A stretch of 52,178 nt of DNA from Acidimicrobiia bacterium (GTDB lineage Bacteria; Actinomycetota; Acidimicrobiia; IMCC26256; JAENVU01). Made by a program: the position numbers and the translations under genes. Shown here piece by piece: positions 26,313 to 35,702 of this stretch. The DNA lies in the NCBI GenBank assembly GCA_025361725.1, contig JANYJV010000103.1, forward strand, positions 1 to 52,178, written 5' to 3'. Under the pieces are notes generated by a model. The model searched no databases. It was not told the origin of the DNA and saw only the letters and a program-made list of their open reading frames with translations. The first letter of the stretch is position 1. Every line of letters starts with the position of its first letter.

Positions 26313-28381
26313 GCCGCCGCGATCGCAGACATCGGCTGGGTGCGGGTGCCGCGATGATCCTCGCAGTGATGCTGGTCGCCGTCGCCTGCCCCCAGGTCGG
26401 GGGTGCAGCATCAGCCGCAACGACCGTGGCGCGGGCCGCGGCCGTCGCGCCCGACCCTTCCATCACCCTCACCGGACAACCGGCGTGGACCGAGCTGGGC
26501 GGCGACGTGGCATTCCGACTTGCGTTGACCGACGCGACCGCACCGAACCTTGAGGTCCGGGCGATCTTCTACGGCCCAACCCTGAGCCGCATCGCCTTCG
26601 AACGTTCGCTCACCGGTGATGGGCTCGGCCGAGACGTGGTCGCGCGATCCATTGCGGTTGCCGCGATGCCGGTCGTCGGGAACGACCGGATCTTCTCGAT
26701 CGGACTCCAGGATCCGCGCCTGGCCTCGGACCCGGCCAGGGTCCAGCTCCCGATTTCATCATCAGCTCACGCCGGCGTCTTCCCCGTCAAGGTACAACTG
26801 CGCGAGCCTGACTCGGGCCGGGTCCTCGACGACTTCGTGACCCCGGTGGTTGCCGTGCGTCCCTCGGTCGCCGGTGAGACACCGAGCGAACCACTCCAGG
26901 TCGCCTCGCTCTGGAACGTGACTGCGTCTCCGAGTCCGCCCACGCTCGACCCCGGGCCCAATCCCGCATTGACCGCCGAGGTCGGGACCAAAGGACGGCT
27001 CGGACGGCTCGCGACCGCGCTCGGCAACGTCCGCGACGTCGCGGTCACCGTCGTGCCGAACCCAGGGACCGTCGACGCGATCCGGTCCCAAGCAGCGCAA
27101 GATCAACAGGCCGCCGCGGTGCTCGCGGCGATCCGGAGCGTGAGCCAGTCCGAGCTCACGCTCTCCGGCCCGTACGCGACGGTCGACGGTCCGAGCCTGC
27201 TGCGGGCTCGCCTGACCGACGCCTTCGACGCGTCGCTCACCGCGGGCCGCGCCGTGCTGGAATCCACGCTCGAGGTCGCTACCGATCCGACGATCGCGCC
27301 CGTGCAACCCCTCGACGAACGGACGCTCGCGGCGCTGCGGCTCCGTGGCGGAGTCACGCGCCTGGTGGTGGAACCAGGTGCGCTCGCGCCGGCCGACGCG
27401 CCCGACCAGTTCACACCCACCCGCCCGTTCCGGATCGACTCCGCCGCGGGATCGTTCGACGCGCTCGAAGTCAACGCCATCACGTCGGACCTTCTGACGC
27501 GCCGCGGCCCGGACGCGCTACGTGCGCAACAACTGCTGGCCTCGCTCGCGGTGATCGCGCTCGAACAACCGAACCGCACGCGCGGTGTTCTCATCAACAC
27601 ACCGCTGCTCTGGGATGTGAAGTCCAGCCGGATCAACGCAGTGCTCGCGGGCCTTCGCAACCATCCGCTGTTGCGGAGCGCGCCCGCCACTGACCTCTTT
27701 CGGATCCCCGCGGCGACGGTGAAGGGCAAGCCCTACGTGCGCACTCTCTCACCCATCTCGCCGCCCTCGTCGCCGATTACCCAGGGGAGCTACGAGCGCA
27801 GGAGCCGCGCGATCGACGCGATGGCCTCGATGATCGGCGCGAACCGACCCATCGTGAGCCAACTGCGCGCTCAGTTGCAGCTGACCGTCGCGGGCCGAGT
27901 GCCCGGAACCGGTGCCTCGGTGTCCCAAGCGCGCGTGCAGCTGATTGACGATGCGGTCCGCGCGGCGACCGCGGTGATCACCACGCGCGCCAGCCGCTCG
28001 GTCACCCTCACTTCCCGTCGTGCGTCGGTGCCCTTGAGTATCGAAAACACATCGCGACGACCGGTGAAAGTTCGCGTGACGCTCGCGAGCCAGAAGCTGG
28101 GCTTCCCGAAAGGCTCGGAGCAGACCATCGACCTGCCACCCGGGAACACGACCATCCAGTTCGACGTCGAAGCCCGCGCATCGGGGACCTTCCCCGTGCT
28201 GGTCTCAGTTGGTTCACCAGACGGTGGCCTCGATCTGCAACGGGCGCGCTACACCGTGCGCTCGTCGGGAGTCAGCGGAGTCGGGCTCGTGCTCACCATC
28301 GGTGCCGGATTGTTCCTCGCGGCCTGGTGGCTCACGCATTGGCGTCGGAGTCGACGCCACCCGAACCCGGCCCTCGCGTGA
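26309..28381 (+). CDS. DUF6049 family envelope protein
   Basis: The 690-residue protein starts GTG, overlapping the preceding stop. It has a signal sequence or anchor (about 13-36), a large extracytoplasmic region of beta-rich domains (TLTGQPAWTELGGDVAF, a late PLSIENTSRRPVKVRVTL Ig-like segment), and one C-terminal membrane helix (about 655-678) followed by WRRSRRH. DUF6049 genes sit directly before murJ in many actinobacteria, as here, which suggests a role in lipid II export or wall assembly. No enzymatic motif is visible. Confidence 0.88.
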   Translation: MSRRDRRHRLGAGAAMILAVMLVAVACPQVGGAASAATTVARAAAVAPDPSITLTGQPAWTELGGDVAFRLALTDATAPNLEVRAIFYGPTLSRIAFERSLTGDGLGRDVVARSIAVAAMPVVGNDRIFSIGLQDPRLASDPARVQLPISSSAHAGVFPVKVQLREPDSGRVLDDFVTPVVAVRPSVAGETPSEPLQVASLWNVTASPSPPTLDPGPNPALTAEVGTKGRLGRLATALGNVRDVAVTVVPNPGTVDAIRSQAAQDQQAAAVLAAIRSVSQSELTLSGPYATVDGPSLLRARLTDAFDASLTAGRAVLESTLEVATDPTIAPVQPLDERTLAALRLRGGVTRLVVEPGALAPADAPDQFTPTRPFRIDSAAGSFDALEVNAITSDLLTRRGPDALRAQQLLASLAVIALEQPNRTRGVLINTPLLWDVKSSRINAVLAGLRNHPLLRSAPATDLFRIPAATVKGKPYVRTLSPISPPSSPITQGSYERRSRAIDAMASMIGANRPIVSQLRAQLQLTVAGRVPGTGASVSQARVQLIDDAVRAATAVITTRASRSVTLTSRRASVPLSIENTSRRPVKVRVTLASQKLGFPKGSEQTIDLPPGNTTIQFDVEARASGTFPVLVSVGSPDGGLDLQRARYTVRSSGVSGVGLVLTIGAGLFLAAWWLTHWRRSRRHPNPALA

Positions 28382-30006
28382 GCGACGTCGAGCACACGCG
28401 ACGACTCGCGCGATCGAGCGCGATCATCGGGCTGGGAACGTTGCTCTCTCGCATCACAGGTTTACTCCGAGTCTCGGCGCTCGCGGCGCTGGGCTTCGCG
28501 CAGTTATCGGATGCGTACAACGTCGCGAACTCCACCCCGAACATCATCTACGAGCTCCTCCTCGGCGGGATCCTCACGGCCACGCTGGTCCCTCTGTTTG
28601 TCGAGTCCCACGAACGCAACGACCCCGATGCCACCGCGGCGATCAACACCGTCGCATTCGTGCTCCTTACCATCGGTTCCGTCATCGGCGTGCTGGCGGC
28701 GCCGTGGATCATCGGCATCTACTTCAGGCTGGCCGTCGCACCCGGCGTCCACGGCCGCGCTGCGCAACAGGCGCTCGCCACCGACCTGCTGCGTTGGTTC
28801 ATGCCCCAGATGTTGTTCTACGGCGTCACGGCCCTCGCGTCCGCGATGCTCAACGCTCGCCGCCGGTTCACCGCCGGTGCGTTCGCGCCCGTGCTGAACA
28901 ACCTCGTGGTGATCGCAATGCTCCTCGCGGTCGGGCGGGCGACCACCGAGGCGCCGACGGTGCACTCGGTCCTGGACGACCCGGTGTTGGTCACGTTGCT
29001 CGGCCTCGGTACCACCGCCGGGGTCATCGCGATGACCCTCGTCCTCCTTCCCGCAGTGCGACGAGCCGGCGGTGCAATTCGCTGGCTGTGGGCGCCGCGT
29101 CACCCGGCGGTGCGCCGGCTGGTTTGGCTCTCCGGTTGGACGGTCGGGTACGTGGCCGCCAACCAGGTCGCGTTTTTCGTCGTGCTCGTGCTCGCGGGCC
29201 GGGCGTCGTCCGGCAGCGTGTCGATCTATCTCGCCGCGTTCACGTTCTTCCAACTTCCCCACGGTCTCTTCGCCGTCTCGGTCATGACTGCACTCGGACC
29301 GGAGCTCGCGAGCCGGCACCAGGCCGCGGATCTGGATGGCTTGCGCGATCACTTCTCGGGTGGCCTGCGCATCCTCCTCGTGGTGATGATTCCGGCTGCC
29401 GTCGGTCTGGCCGTGCTCGCGCGTCCGTTGATCAGTGCGCTGCTCGATCACGGAGACTTTCACGCGTCCGCCGTCACGCCAACCGCCGACACTCTGCGCG
29501 CCTTCGCCGTCGGGCTGGTGGCGTTCTCGGTGTACCTCTACGTCGTGCGCACGTTTTCGTCGATGCAGGACACGCGCTCACCCTTCATGGTCAACCTGGT
29601 GGAGAACGGCGTCAACATCGCGACCGCGTTCGCGTTCTACGAGTGGCGCGGCATCGAGGGGCTGGCCTGGTCCTGGACCGTGGCGTACTCCGTTGCGGCC
29701 GTCGTCGCGCTCGTTCGCCTCCGCCGTCGGCTCGGCCATCTCAACGCGAAGATGCTCGGCACCACCGCGCCCCGAGTCGTGGTCGCGCTGGTTCCCGCCG
29801 GGCTGGCTGCGGCGGCAATCGACCATGCACTCGGCAGCGCTTCCCCGAGCCGATCGTTGGTCACACTGCTCGTCGCCACGGCGGTCGCGGGCATCGTGTT
29901 CGTCCCCCTGCTCCAGTGGCTCGGTATCGACGGGTTTGGGATGGTTCGCCAGGTCGTGAGTCGTCGCCGACCCGAGGGTGCCGACACCGGGTCGGCGGAT
30001 CGGTAA
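28378..30006 (+). CDS. murJ: lipid II flippase MurJ (MviN)
   Basis: The 542-residue protein has the multi-helix MOP-superfamily fold: LARSSAIIGLGTLLSRITGLLR, ALGFAQLSDAYNVANSTPN, ALASAMLNARRRFTAGAFAP and VYLYVVRTFSSMQDTRSPF. It flips lipid II for peptidoglycan synthesis. The GTG at 28378 overlaps the DUF6049 stop (GTGA); an in-frame GTG at 28327 is less likely. The protein ends after the transmembrane domain. The pseudokinase and extracellular domain fused to MurJ in Mycobacterium are missing here; a separate kinase gene with the matching parts lies 1 kb downstream. Confidence 0.95.
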   Translation: MSDVEHTRRLARSSAIIGLGTLLSRITGLLRVSALAALGFAQLSDAYNVANSTPNIIYELLLGGILTATLVPLFVESHERNDPDATAAINTVAFVLLTIGSVIGVLAAPWIIGIYFRLAVAPGVHGRAAQQALATDLLRWFMPQMLFYGVTALASAMLNARRRFTAGAFAPVLNNLVVIAMLLAVGRATTEAPTVHSVLDDPVLVTLLGLGTTAGVIAMTLVLLPAVRRAGGAIRWLWAPRHPAVRRLVWLSGWTVGYVAANQVAFFVVLVLAGRASSGSVSIYLAAFTFFQLPHGLFAVSVMTALGPELASRHQAADLDGLRDHFSGGLRILLVVMIPAAVGLAVLARPLISALLDHGDFHASAVTPTADTLRAFAVGLVAFSVYLYVVRTFSSMQDTRSPFMVNLVENGVNIATAFAFYEWRGIEGLAWSWTVAYSVAAVVALVRLRRRLGHLNAKMLGTTAPRVVVALVPAGLAAAAIDHALGSASPSRSLVTLLVATAVAGIVFVPLLQWLGIDGFGMVRQVVSRRRPEGADTGSADR

Positions 30007-30076
30007 CGATCAGGACTGCTCGCGAGTCTGAGTACTCACCGCCGCCGGCCGTGAGGTCGTGCCCCGAGGAGGCCCC

Positions 30077-30916
30077 ATGGTTGTACGAATCGTCACCGAC
30101 AGTGCCTCCGACCTCCCCCAGTCGCGCGCCGACGAGCTCGGCATCGAGATCGTGCCGCTGACCATCCGGTTCGGCGACGAGGAGTTCGTCGACCGTGTCG
30201 AGCTCACCAACGAAGAGTTCTGGCGCAAGGTGGCCACCTCGCCCGTGCTCCCGGAGACCGCAGCACCGGCGCCGGGCGCATTCGAGGAACGTTTCCGCGC
30301 CCTGGCCGCCGCCGGGGCCGACGCCGTGGTGTGCATCAACCTGTCGTCACGACTTTCCGGCACCATGCAATCCGCGCAACTCGCGGCCACGAACGTGGCG
30401 GCCGAGATACCGGTTCGGGTCCTCGATTCCCAAAGTGTCTCGCTCGGTCTCGGCAGCCAGTGCATCGCCGCCCAGGCGCTCGCCGCCGACGCCGCCGACC
30501 TCGACACGATTGCGGAAGCCGTCACGGAACGAGCCGCGCACACCCGACTGTTCGGCGCCCTCGACACGCTGGAACATCTTCGACGCGGGGGACGCATCGG
30601 CGGCGCGCAAGCGATGCTCGGGAGCGTGCTCTCGATCAAGCCGATCATCTCGATCAGCGATGGCGTCGTCCACGAGGCCGGCAAGGTCCGAACCCGCAGC
30701 AAGAGTCTGGTGCATCTCGCCCAAAAGCTTGCCGACGCGACGAGCCCGGCCGGCGTCTTCGTCTTCCACGCGCAGGCACCGGACATCGAAGAGTTCCTCG
30801 ATCAACTGGGCAAGATCGTCCCGCGGGAGAGCATCGAGGTCGGCAACATCGGACCGGTGATCGGTACCCATGGAGGCCCGCGCACCATGGGTCTCGGATG
30901 GGTCGAAGCGGACTGA
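30077..30916 (+). CDS. DegV family fatty-acid-binding protein
   Basis: The 279-residue protein begins VVRIVTDSASDLPQSRADELGI, the DegV signature. It continues with TSPVLPETAAPAPGAF, VVCINLSSRLSGTMQSA and LEHLRRGGRIGGAQA. GAGGAGG four bases upstream supports the ATG at 30077. DegV/FakB proteins bind a fatty acid and present it to a kinase (FakA) in Firmicutes; in actinobacteria the role is less clear. No fakA is in the window. It sits between murJ and the Ser/Thr kinase, interrupting what is one gene in Mycobacterium. Confidence 0.93.
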   Translation: MVVRIVTDSASDLPQSRADELGIEIVPLTIRFGDEEFVDRVELTNEEFWRKVATSPVLPETAAPAPGAFEERFRALAAAGADAVVCINLSSRLSGTMQSAQLAATNVAAEIPVRVLDSQSVSLGLGSQCIAAQALAADAADLDTIAEAVTERAAHTRLFGALDTLEHLRRGGRIGGAQAMLGSVLSIKPIISISDGVVHEAGKVRTRSKSLVHLAQKLADATSPAGVFVFHAQAPDIEEFLDQLGKIVPRESIEVGNIGPVIGTHGGPRTMGLGWVEAD

Positions 30917-30932
30917 GTTCATCGCCCATGCG

Positions 30933-30957
30933 CGTGCCCATCGGCGCGGTGGGCACG
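30933..30957. terminator. hairpin between degV and the kinase gene
   Basis: CGTGCCCA (30933-30940), nine-base loop, TGGGCACG (30950-30957) form a perfect 8-bp stem without a following T-tract. It may terminate the degV transcript just before a leaderless kinase transcript begins at about 30990. Confidence 0.5.
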
Positions 30958-30989
30958 AACCGGACCGTCCTGACGGGTAGCGTCAACCT

Positions 30990-32531
30990 GTGGGTCATTC
31001 CGTCGCGCCCGGGCGCGTTCTCGGCGGCCGGTACCGCCTCGATCAGGAAATAGCCCGGGGCGGTATGGGGACCGTGTGGCGCGGAGAGGATCCATTGCTC
31101 GCGCGTTCGGTCGCGGTGAAAACCCTCGATCCGCGCCTGGCCGAAGATGATGACCTGCGCGCCCGCTTCCGACGCGAGGCCGTCGCGGCTGCCGCGGTTG
31201 CCCATCCCAACATCGTCGCCACGTACGACACCGGCGAGGACGACGGCGTCGCCTACATCGTCATGGAGTTGGTCGAGGGCGCCACGCTGCGCCAGGCCAT
31301 CGATCTGCACGGCGCACTCCCACCGGCACGCGCCGCCGACATCGCCGCCCAAGTGGCCGACGCATTGGCTGCGGCCCACGCACGCGGCCTGGTGCATCGT
31401 GACGTCAAGCCCAGCAATGTCCTTGTCCAGCTCGACGGTCGCGTGAAAGTGACGGACTTCGGCATCGCCAAGGCAGCCGACCAGTCTGCGGAAGAACTCA
31501 CACGTACCGGGAGTGTGATGGGCACCGCCAAGTACTTGGCGCCGGAACAGCTCGAGGGCCAGCCGGTGGACGAGCGCGCCGATGTGTACTCCTTGGGTCT
31601 CGTCCTCTTCGAGATGCTCGCCGGTCAGACACCCTTCGGCGCGGAGACCGAGATTGCGACGGCGGTGGCGCGACTCACCACACCACCGCCGCGGCTCGGC
31701 AACCTCCGTCCGCACCTTGCGCCGGGATTGGCGCATGTCGTGGACCGCGCCCTCGAACGCAATCCCGAGGATCGTTGGCCGAACGCCGCGTCGATGCGCG
31801 ACGCCCTGGCGCCGTTTCGCGTCGCGGTTCCCGAACGCGGTGCCGACGCCACCATGCCGGTCGCCCGTCCCCGACCGTCGGCGCCGGCCGCGACTCCCGC
31901 GACCGCGCACCCGGTCATCATCAACGACGGCGTCGGGATCGGCGCTCGCATCCTCGCGTGGGTGGTCGCCCTCGCGCTCGGCATCGGCGGTGGGTATGCA
32001 GGGTTCGTCCTGGCCACCGACTCGAAGACGACCACCAAGTCGCCGGCGCCGGCTGGCGGTCCGGCGGTCCTGAAGATCGCCGCCGTCACCACCTTCGATC
32101 CTGAAGGCGACCAAACCGAGAACGATGGTCAAGTCGCCCTGGCAACCGATGGACAAAAGTCGACCGCATGGAAGACCGAGCCCTATTTCAACCCGACGAT
32201 GGCTCCGAAGCATGGCGTCGGGCTGATCCTCCAGCTCTCGCGAACCTCGCGGGTGACCTCGGTCGACCTCACCAGTCCCGACTCGGGATGGGACGCGCAG
32301 ATCTTCGTAGCGGGCTCGAGTGCGACGACCCTCGCCGGTTGGGGTCAACCACGAGCGACCGAGACGAATCTCGGTACCTCGGCGGAGCTGCGCCTCCCCA
32401 CACGCCCACCGGGCCAGTTCGTGTTGGTGTGGCTCACGAAGCTGCCCCAGTCCACATCGGAATCCACGCCTGGTCAGCCGCGGTTCGTCGGGCGCATCGC
32501 CGAGGTGTCCGTGCATGGAATCTCGATCTGA
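30990..32531 (+). CDS. membrane Ser/Thr protein kinase with MviN-type extracellular domain
   Basis: The 513-residue protein has an intact kinase domain (about 15-275): Gly loop IARGGMGTVW, VAVK Lys44, HRDVKPSN (Asp139), DFG (156-158) and APE (184-186). A membrane helix follows (about 321-342), then a 170-residue exterior domain rich in beta structure (TENDGQVALATDGQKSTAW), resembling galactose-binding/discoidin folds. This kinase-helix-domain layout matches the C-terminal part of mycobacterial MviN, where the kinase is a pseudokinase. Here all catalytic motifs appear present. The GTG start has TAGCGT exactly six bases upstream and no Shine-Dalgarno, suggesting a leaderless mRNA. Confidence 0.92.
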   Translation: MGHSVAPGRVLGGRYRLDQEIARGGMGTVWRGEDPLLARSVAVKTLDPRLAEDDDLRARFRREAVAAAAVAHPNIVATYDTGEDDGVAYIVMELVEGATLRQAIDLHGALPPARAADIAAQVADALAAAHARGLVHRDVKPSNVLVQLDGRVKVTDFGIAKAADQSAEELTRTGSVMGTAKYLAPEQLEGQPVDERADVYSLGLVLFEMLAGQTPFGAETEIATAVARLTTPPPRLGNLRPHLAPGLAHVVDRALERNPEDRWPNAASMRDALAPFRVAVPERGADATMPVARPRPSAPAATPATAHPVIINDGVGIGARILAWVVALALGIGGGYAGFVLATDSKTTTKSPAPAGGPAVLKIAAVTTFDPEGDQTENDGQVALATDGQKSTAWKTEPYFNPTMAPKHGVGLILQLSRTSRVTSVDLTSPDSGWDAQIFVAGSSATTLAGWGQPRATETNLGTSAELRLPTRPPGQFVLVWLTKLPQSTSESTPGQPRFVGRIAEVSVHGISI

Positions 32532-33105
32532 TCGGCGCGACGACGCCACCCTCGCGCGTGCGGCCCGCGCGGGCGATCGCAGTGCTCTCGAAGTCCTCCT
32601 CGAACGTCACGTCGATCGGATCCATACCGTTTGCCGCCGGATTTGTGGCCCAGACGACGCGTTCGACGCGACCCAGGATGCGCTCATCTCGATCAGTCGT
32701 TCCATCGATCGATTCGACGGCCAGTGTGCGTTCACCACGTGGATGCATCGGGTTGCAACGAACGCGGCCTTGGACGAACTGCGGCGGCGGAAGCGTCGCC
32801 CCCATCCCGTCGCCCCAGATCCCGACTCGGTGATCGCGCTCATCTCCTCTTCCCGCGCGGGCGATCCCGACCGCGCGGTCGACCGAATCGACCTCGATGC
32901 GGCGTTGGCGCGCCTCCCCGACGAGTTCCGAGTCGCCGTCCTCCTCCGAGACGTCGCCGACCTCGACTACGCGGAGATCTCGGCTGCACTCGAGATCCCG
33001 ATCGGCACAGTGCGTTCACGTATCTCGCGTGGCCGTGCCGCGCTGGCGCGCGAACTCGGGAACCAAGACCGCCCCACCGACGTCCAAGGTTCCGACCATG
33101 CCTGA
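32515..33105 (+). CDS. sigM: ECF RNA polymerase sigma factor, SigM-like
   Basis: The 196-residue protein has region 2 (DDAFDATQDALISISRSIDRFDG, FTTWMHRVATNAALDELRRR) and region 4 (LPDEFRVAVLLRDVADLDYAEISAAL, GTVRSRISRGRAAL), the full ECF architecture. The ATG at 32515 lies inside the end of the kinase gene (17-base overlap), and the stop overlaps the next gene, so kinase, sigma and anti-sigma are coupled. Position between murJ and trxB matches sigM of Mycobacterium. The target promoters are unknown. Confidence 0.9.
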   Translation: MESRSDRRDDATLARAARAGDRSALEVLLERHVDRIHTVCRRICGPDDAFDATQDALISISRSIDRFDGQCAFTTWMHRVATNAALDELRRRKRRPHPVAPDPDSVIALISSSRAGDPDRAVDRIDLDAALARLPDEFRVAVLLRDVADLDYAEISAALEIPIGTVRSRISRGRAALARELGNQDRPTDVQGSDHA

Positions 33106-33934
33106 CCATCCCGCCTTCGATCTCGACGAAGCCATCAGCGCCGATCTCGACGACGAGCTCGCCTCGTTCGCCGCCGAGCTGGGCGTCGACTCGGCCACCT
33201 TGCGCGCGCTGATGACCCAACGGCCGGAGTACGCAGAACGGCTGGCCGCGCTGGAGACGGCCCACCGGTCGCTGCACGCACCAGTCGACCCGCTGGACGA
33301 CGTCTCCCGTGCCCGTCTGCTGCGAGCCGCCGCGATCACCGAGCCCCGCACGAACGCCACCGCGCGGGCCCCGGTCCGGCGTGAGCGGGCGTGGCGCATC
33401 CTGGGCGCGGCCGCGGCCGCGGTGATCGTCGTGGCTGGCGGCATTGCGCTCACGCGTGGCGGCGGCTCATCGAGCGGCGAAAAGTCCAGTGCGACCGCAG
33501 GAAAAACCGCGAAGGACCGCTCCGGTGAGTTGGGGAACCTGGGCTCGCTGGACCCGAGCAAACTCGACTCGTTGATCGGTGGGGATCCTGGGGCACCCGC
33601 CACGTCCGGCGGCACCGTGGCAGCTTCGAAGTCGACCTCGCCCGAGGCGGGCAGGTCTTCGACGGCGGGGGGCACCGAGTCGCAGCAGTCGCTCGCCGCG
33701 GACCAAGCGAACCCGGCCGCGGCAACAGCAGCCGCCGCCGCATCCGTGACTCCGGAACAGGTCGGCGCGTGTCGTTCGGAGTACGCCAAGGTCGGCACAG
33801 TCCGGTTCAGCGCCACCGGCGAGTACCAGGGTCGGCCGGCCGTGGTGCTCGGTATCGAGACCGGCGGGCGCACGATCGTGTTCGTCGTCGCAGCAACCGA
33901 CTGTTCCGAGGTCCTGGTGTCCGTCTCGCGTTGA
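33098..33934 (+). CDS. putative membrane anti-sigma factor
   Basis: The 278-residue protein has an N-terminal cytoplasmic region (about 1-100) starting FDLDEAISADLDDEL. One membrane helix (about 107-124) and a low-complexity Ser/Gly/Ala exterior linker follow. A small C-terminal domain has two cysteines (VGACRSEYAKVGTVRF and AATDCSEVL). Location right after the sigma gene with an eight-base overlap suggests it binds that sigma factor. The HxxxCxxC zinc motif of many anti-sigma factors is absent. The two exterior Cys could form a disulphide. Confidence 0.8.
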   Translation: MPDHPAFDLDEAISADLDDELASFAAELGVDSATLRALMTQRPEYAERLAALETAHRSLHAPVDPLDDVSRARLLRAAAITEPRTNATARAPVRRERAWRILGAAAAAVIVVAGGIALTRGGGSSSGEKSSATAGKTAKDRSGELGNLGSLDPSKLDSLIGGDPGAPATSGGTVAASKSTSPEAGRSSTAGGTESQQSLAADQANPAAATAAAAASVTPEQVGACRSEYAKVGTVRFSATGEYQGRPAVVLGIETGGRTIVFVVAATDCSEVLVSVSR

Positions 33935-34053
33935 CCGGGCCGGATTCCGCTCGGCCCGAATGGTTCATGGCACGGGCGGGTAACCTCCGACGCCGCAACC
34001 ACCAACGACGCCGCCGGATTCGCCGCGCGTCGCCCGGAACCGAGGGATACGCC

Positions 34054-34338
34054 ATGGCGCACTGGACCGTGCAGGCTGCCGATGCAATCGAGAAGACCGT
34101 GGTCGCAGTGCGCGATCGCACGGTCGCGCCGGCCCAGAAGGCCGCTCGCGCCATCGTGTACGGCGTCCTTGCCGGCTGTTGCGTGCTCGTCGCGGTCCTT
34201 CTGCTGGCCATCGTCGGATTCCGGGTGATCACCCTCGCGGTCCCGGTGTGGGCCACGTGGATGGTGCTCGGTGGAATCTTCATCGTGGCTGGGTTGTTCT
34301 GCTGGTCCCGCCGAACGTCGAGGAGCGCCCATGCTTGA
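34054..34338 (+). CDS. small two-helix membrane protein
   Basis: The 94-residue protein has an N-terminal amphipathic stretch ([21 protein letters not shown]) and two membrane helices (about 36-58 and 64-84), then a basic tail. GAGGGA lies six bases before the ATG. The stop overlaps trxB. I do not know its function; small membrane proteins of this kind occur in the same place in related genomes, but I cannot verify that here. Confidence 0.7.
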   Translation: MAHWTVQAADAIEKTVVAVRDRTVAPAQKAARAIVYGVLAGCCVLVAVLLLAIVGFRVITLAVPVWATWMVLGGIFIVAGLFCWSRRTSRSAHA

Positions 34339-35275
34339 GCACCATGAACTCGTGATCGTGGGTTCCGGTCCGGCCGGGCTCACCGCAGCGGTGTACACCG
34401 CCCGCGCCAATCTCGAACCGGTGATGGTCGAGGGACTCGCAGCCGGTGGTCAGCTGATGTTGACCACCGAGGTCGAGAACTACCCCGGTTTCATTGAGGG
34501 CATCATGGGCCCTGACCTCATGATGCGGTTCCGGGAGCAGGCGCTGCGGTTCGGGACCCGGTGCATCACCGCCGACGCGGACAGCGTCGACTTCAGTGCT
34601 CGCCCGTTCCGTATTCGGGTGAGTGACCTCGAACTCACCGCGGATGCCGTCATCATCTCCACGGGCGCCACCGCCCGCATGCTCGGCTTGGCCAACGAAT
34701 CGCGCCTGCTCGGCCACGGTGTATCCACCTGCGCAACCTGCGACGGGTTCTTCTTCCGCGACCACGACATCGCGGTCATCGGGGGCGGTGACTCCGCCAT
34801 CGAAGAGGCAATCTTCCTCACGAAGTTCGCCCGGAAGGTCACGATCATTCATCGGCGCGACGAGCTGCGGGCGTCGAAGATCATGCAGGATCGTGCACTT
34901 GCGAACGCAAAGATCGATTTTCGCTGGAACTCGGAGGTCATCGACGCTTTCGGCGAGGGCAAGCTTTCGAGCATCCGTCTCCGGGACACCGTGGCCGGCG
35001 AAGAGTCCGATCTCGCGGTCACGGGGATGTTCGTGGCGATCGGCCACGACCCCGCCACGGCCCTCTTCGCCGGCCAACTCGACCTCGACCCGGACGGCTA
35101 CATCGTGACCGCACCCGACTCCACCCGCACCTCGGTGGAAGGCGTCTTCGCGTGCGGCGATGTCCAGGATCGGACGTACCGTCAAGCCGTCACCGCCGCC
35201 GGCAGTGGTTGTATGGCCGCAATCGACGCCGAGCGCTACCTCGAGGCCACCAAGCACGTCCCTGCGCATTCCTGA
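34331..35275 (+). CDS. trxB: thioredoxin-disulfide reductase
   Basis: The 314-residue protein has the FAD motif [20 protein letters not shown], the redox pair CATCDG (about residues 135-138), the NADPH motif [15 protein letters not shown], and the C-terminal [10 protein letters not shown]. It reduces thioredoxin with NADPH. The ATG at 34331 overlaps the preceding stop by eight bases. trxA follows after about 90 bases. Placement within the sigma/anti-sigma block suggests oxidative or envelope stress control. Confidence 0.96.
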   Translation: MLEHHELVIVGSGPAGLTAAVYTARANLEPVMVEGLAAGGQLMLTTEVENYPGFIEGIMGPDLMMRFREQALRFGTRCITADADSVDFSARPFRIRVSDLELTADAVIISTGATARMLGLANESRLLGHGVSTCATCDGFFFRDHDIAVIGGGDSAIEEAIFLTKFARKVTIIHRRDELRASKIMQDRALANAKIDFRWNSEVIDAFGEGKLSSIRLRDTVAGEESDLAVTGMFVAIGHDPATALFAGQLDLDPDGYIVTAPDSTRTSVEGVFACGDVQDRTYRQAVTAAGSGCMAAIDAERYLEATKHVPAHS

Positions 35276-35367
35276 GCGCAAACCTCGGGAATGCGTTCAT
35301 CCCGGTCGGCGTTCTCCCTCATCACTACACTCCCCACTCCTCGCACCGCTCCCGAAAGGATCTCGCT

Positions 35368-35697
35368 GTGGCCGAGAACATTCTCATCTTGTCCGACGCG
35401 ACCTTCGACGAAAGTGTCAACTCGTCGGACACGCCGGTCGTCGTCGACTTCTGGGCTGAGTGGTGCGGCCCGTGCAAGATGATCGCCCCAGCACTGGAAG
35501 AAATTGCCAGTGAGCAGGGTGGGAGACTCACGATTGCGAAACTCAACGTCGACGACAACCCCGACACCGCGCGTCGGTTCGACGTCATGAGCATCCCGAC
35601 CCTGTTGGTCTTTCAGGGCGGTGAGCCGGTCAAGCGCCTCGTGGGTGCCAAAGGCAAAGGCCAGTTGCTTCAGGACCTCTCCGAGTTCATCGGCTGA
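35368..35697 (+). CDS. trxA: thioredoxin
   Basis: The 109-residue protein has the active site FWAEWCGPCKM, DNPDTARRFDVMSIPT with the conserved cis-Pro, and the usual fold and length. GAAAGGA lies seven bases before the GTG start. It is the substrate of the reductase encoded just upstream and serves as a general disulphide reductant. The CwlM-like gene starts five bases after its stop. Confidence 0.97.
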   Translation: MAENILILSDATFDESVNSSDTPVVVDFWAEWCGPCKMIAPALEEIASEQGGRLTIAKLNVDDNPDTARRFDVMSIPTLLVFQGGEPVKRLVGAKGKGQLLQDLSEFIG

Positions 35698-35702
35698 ACC
35701 CG

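Noticed and set aside
28209-30161. Long plus-strand frame overlapping murJ in another frame
   Set aside because: murJ itself has clear family motifs and a GTGA-coupled start; the alternative frame is Arg/His/Pro-rich noise.
30654-32549. 631-codon minus-strand frame opposite the kinase gene
   Set aside because: The plus-strand kinase has all catalytic motifs and clear overlaps with its neighbours; the opposite frame is a GC-driven shadow.
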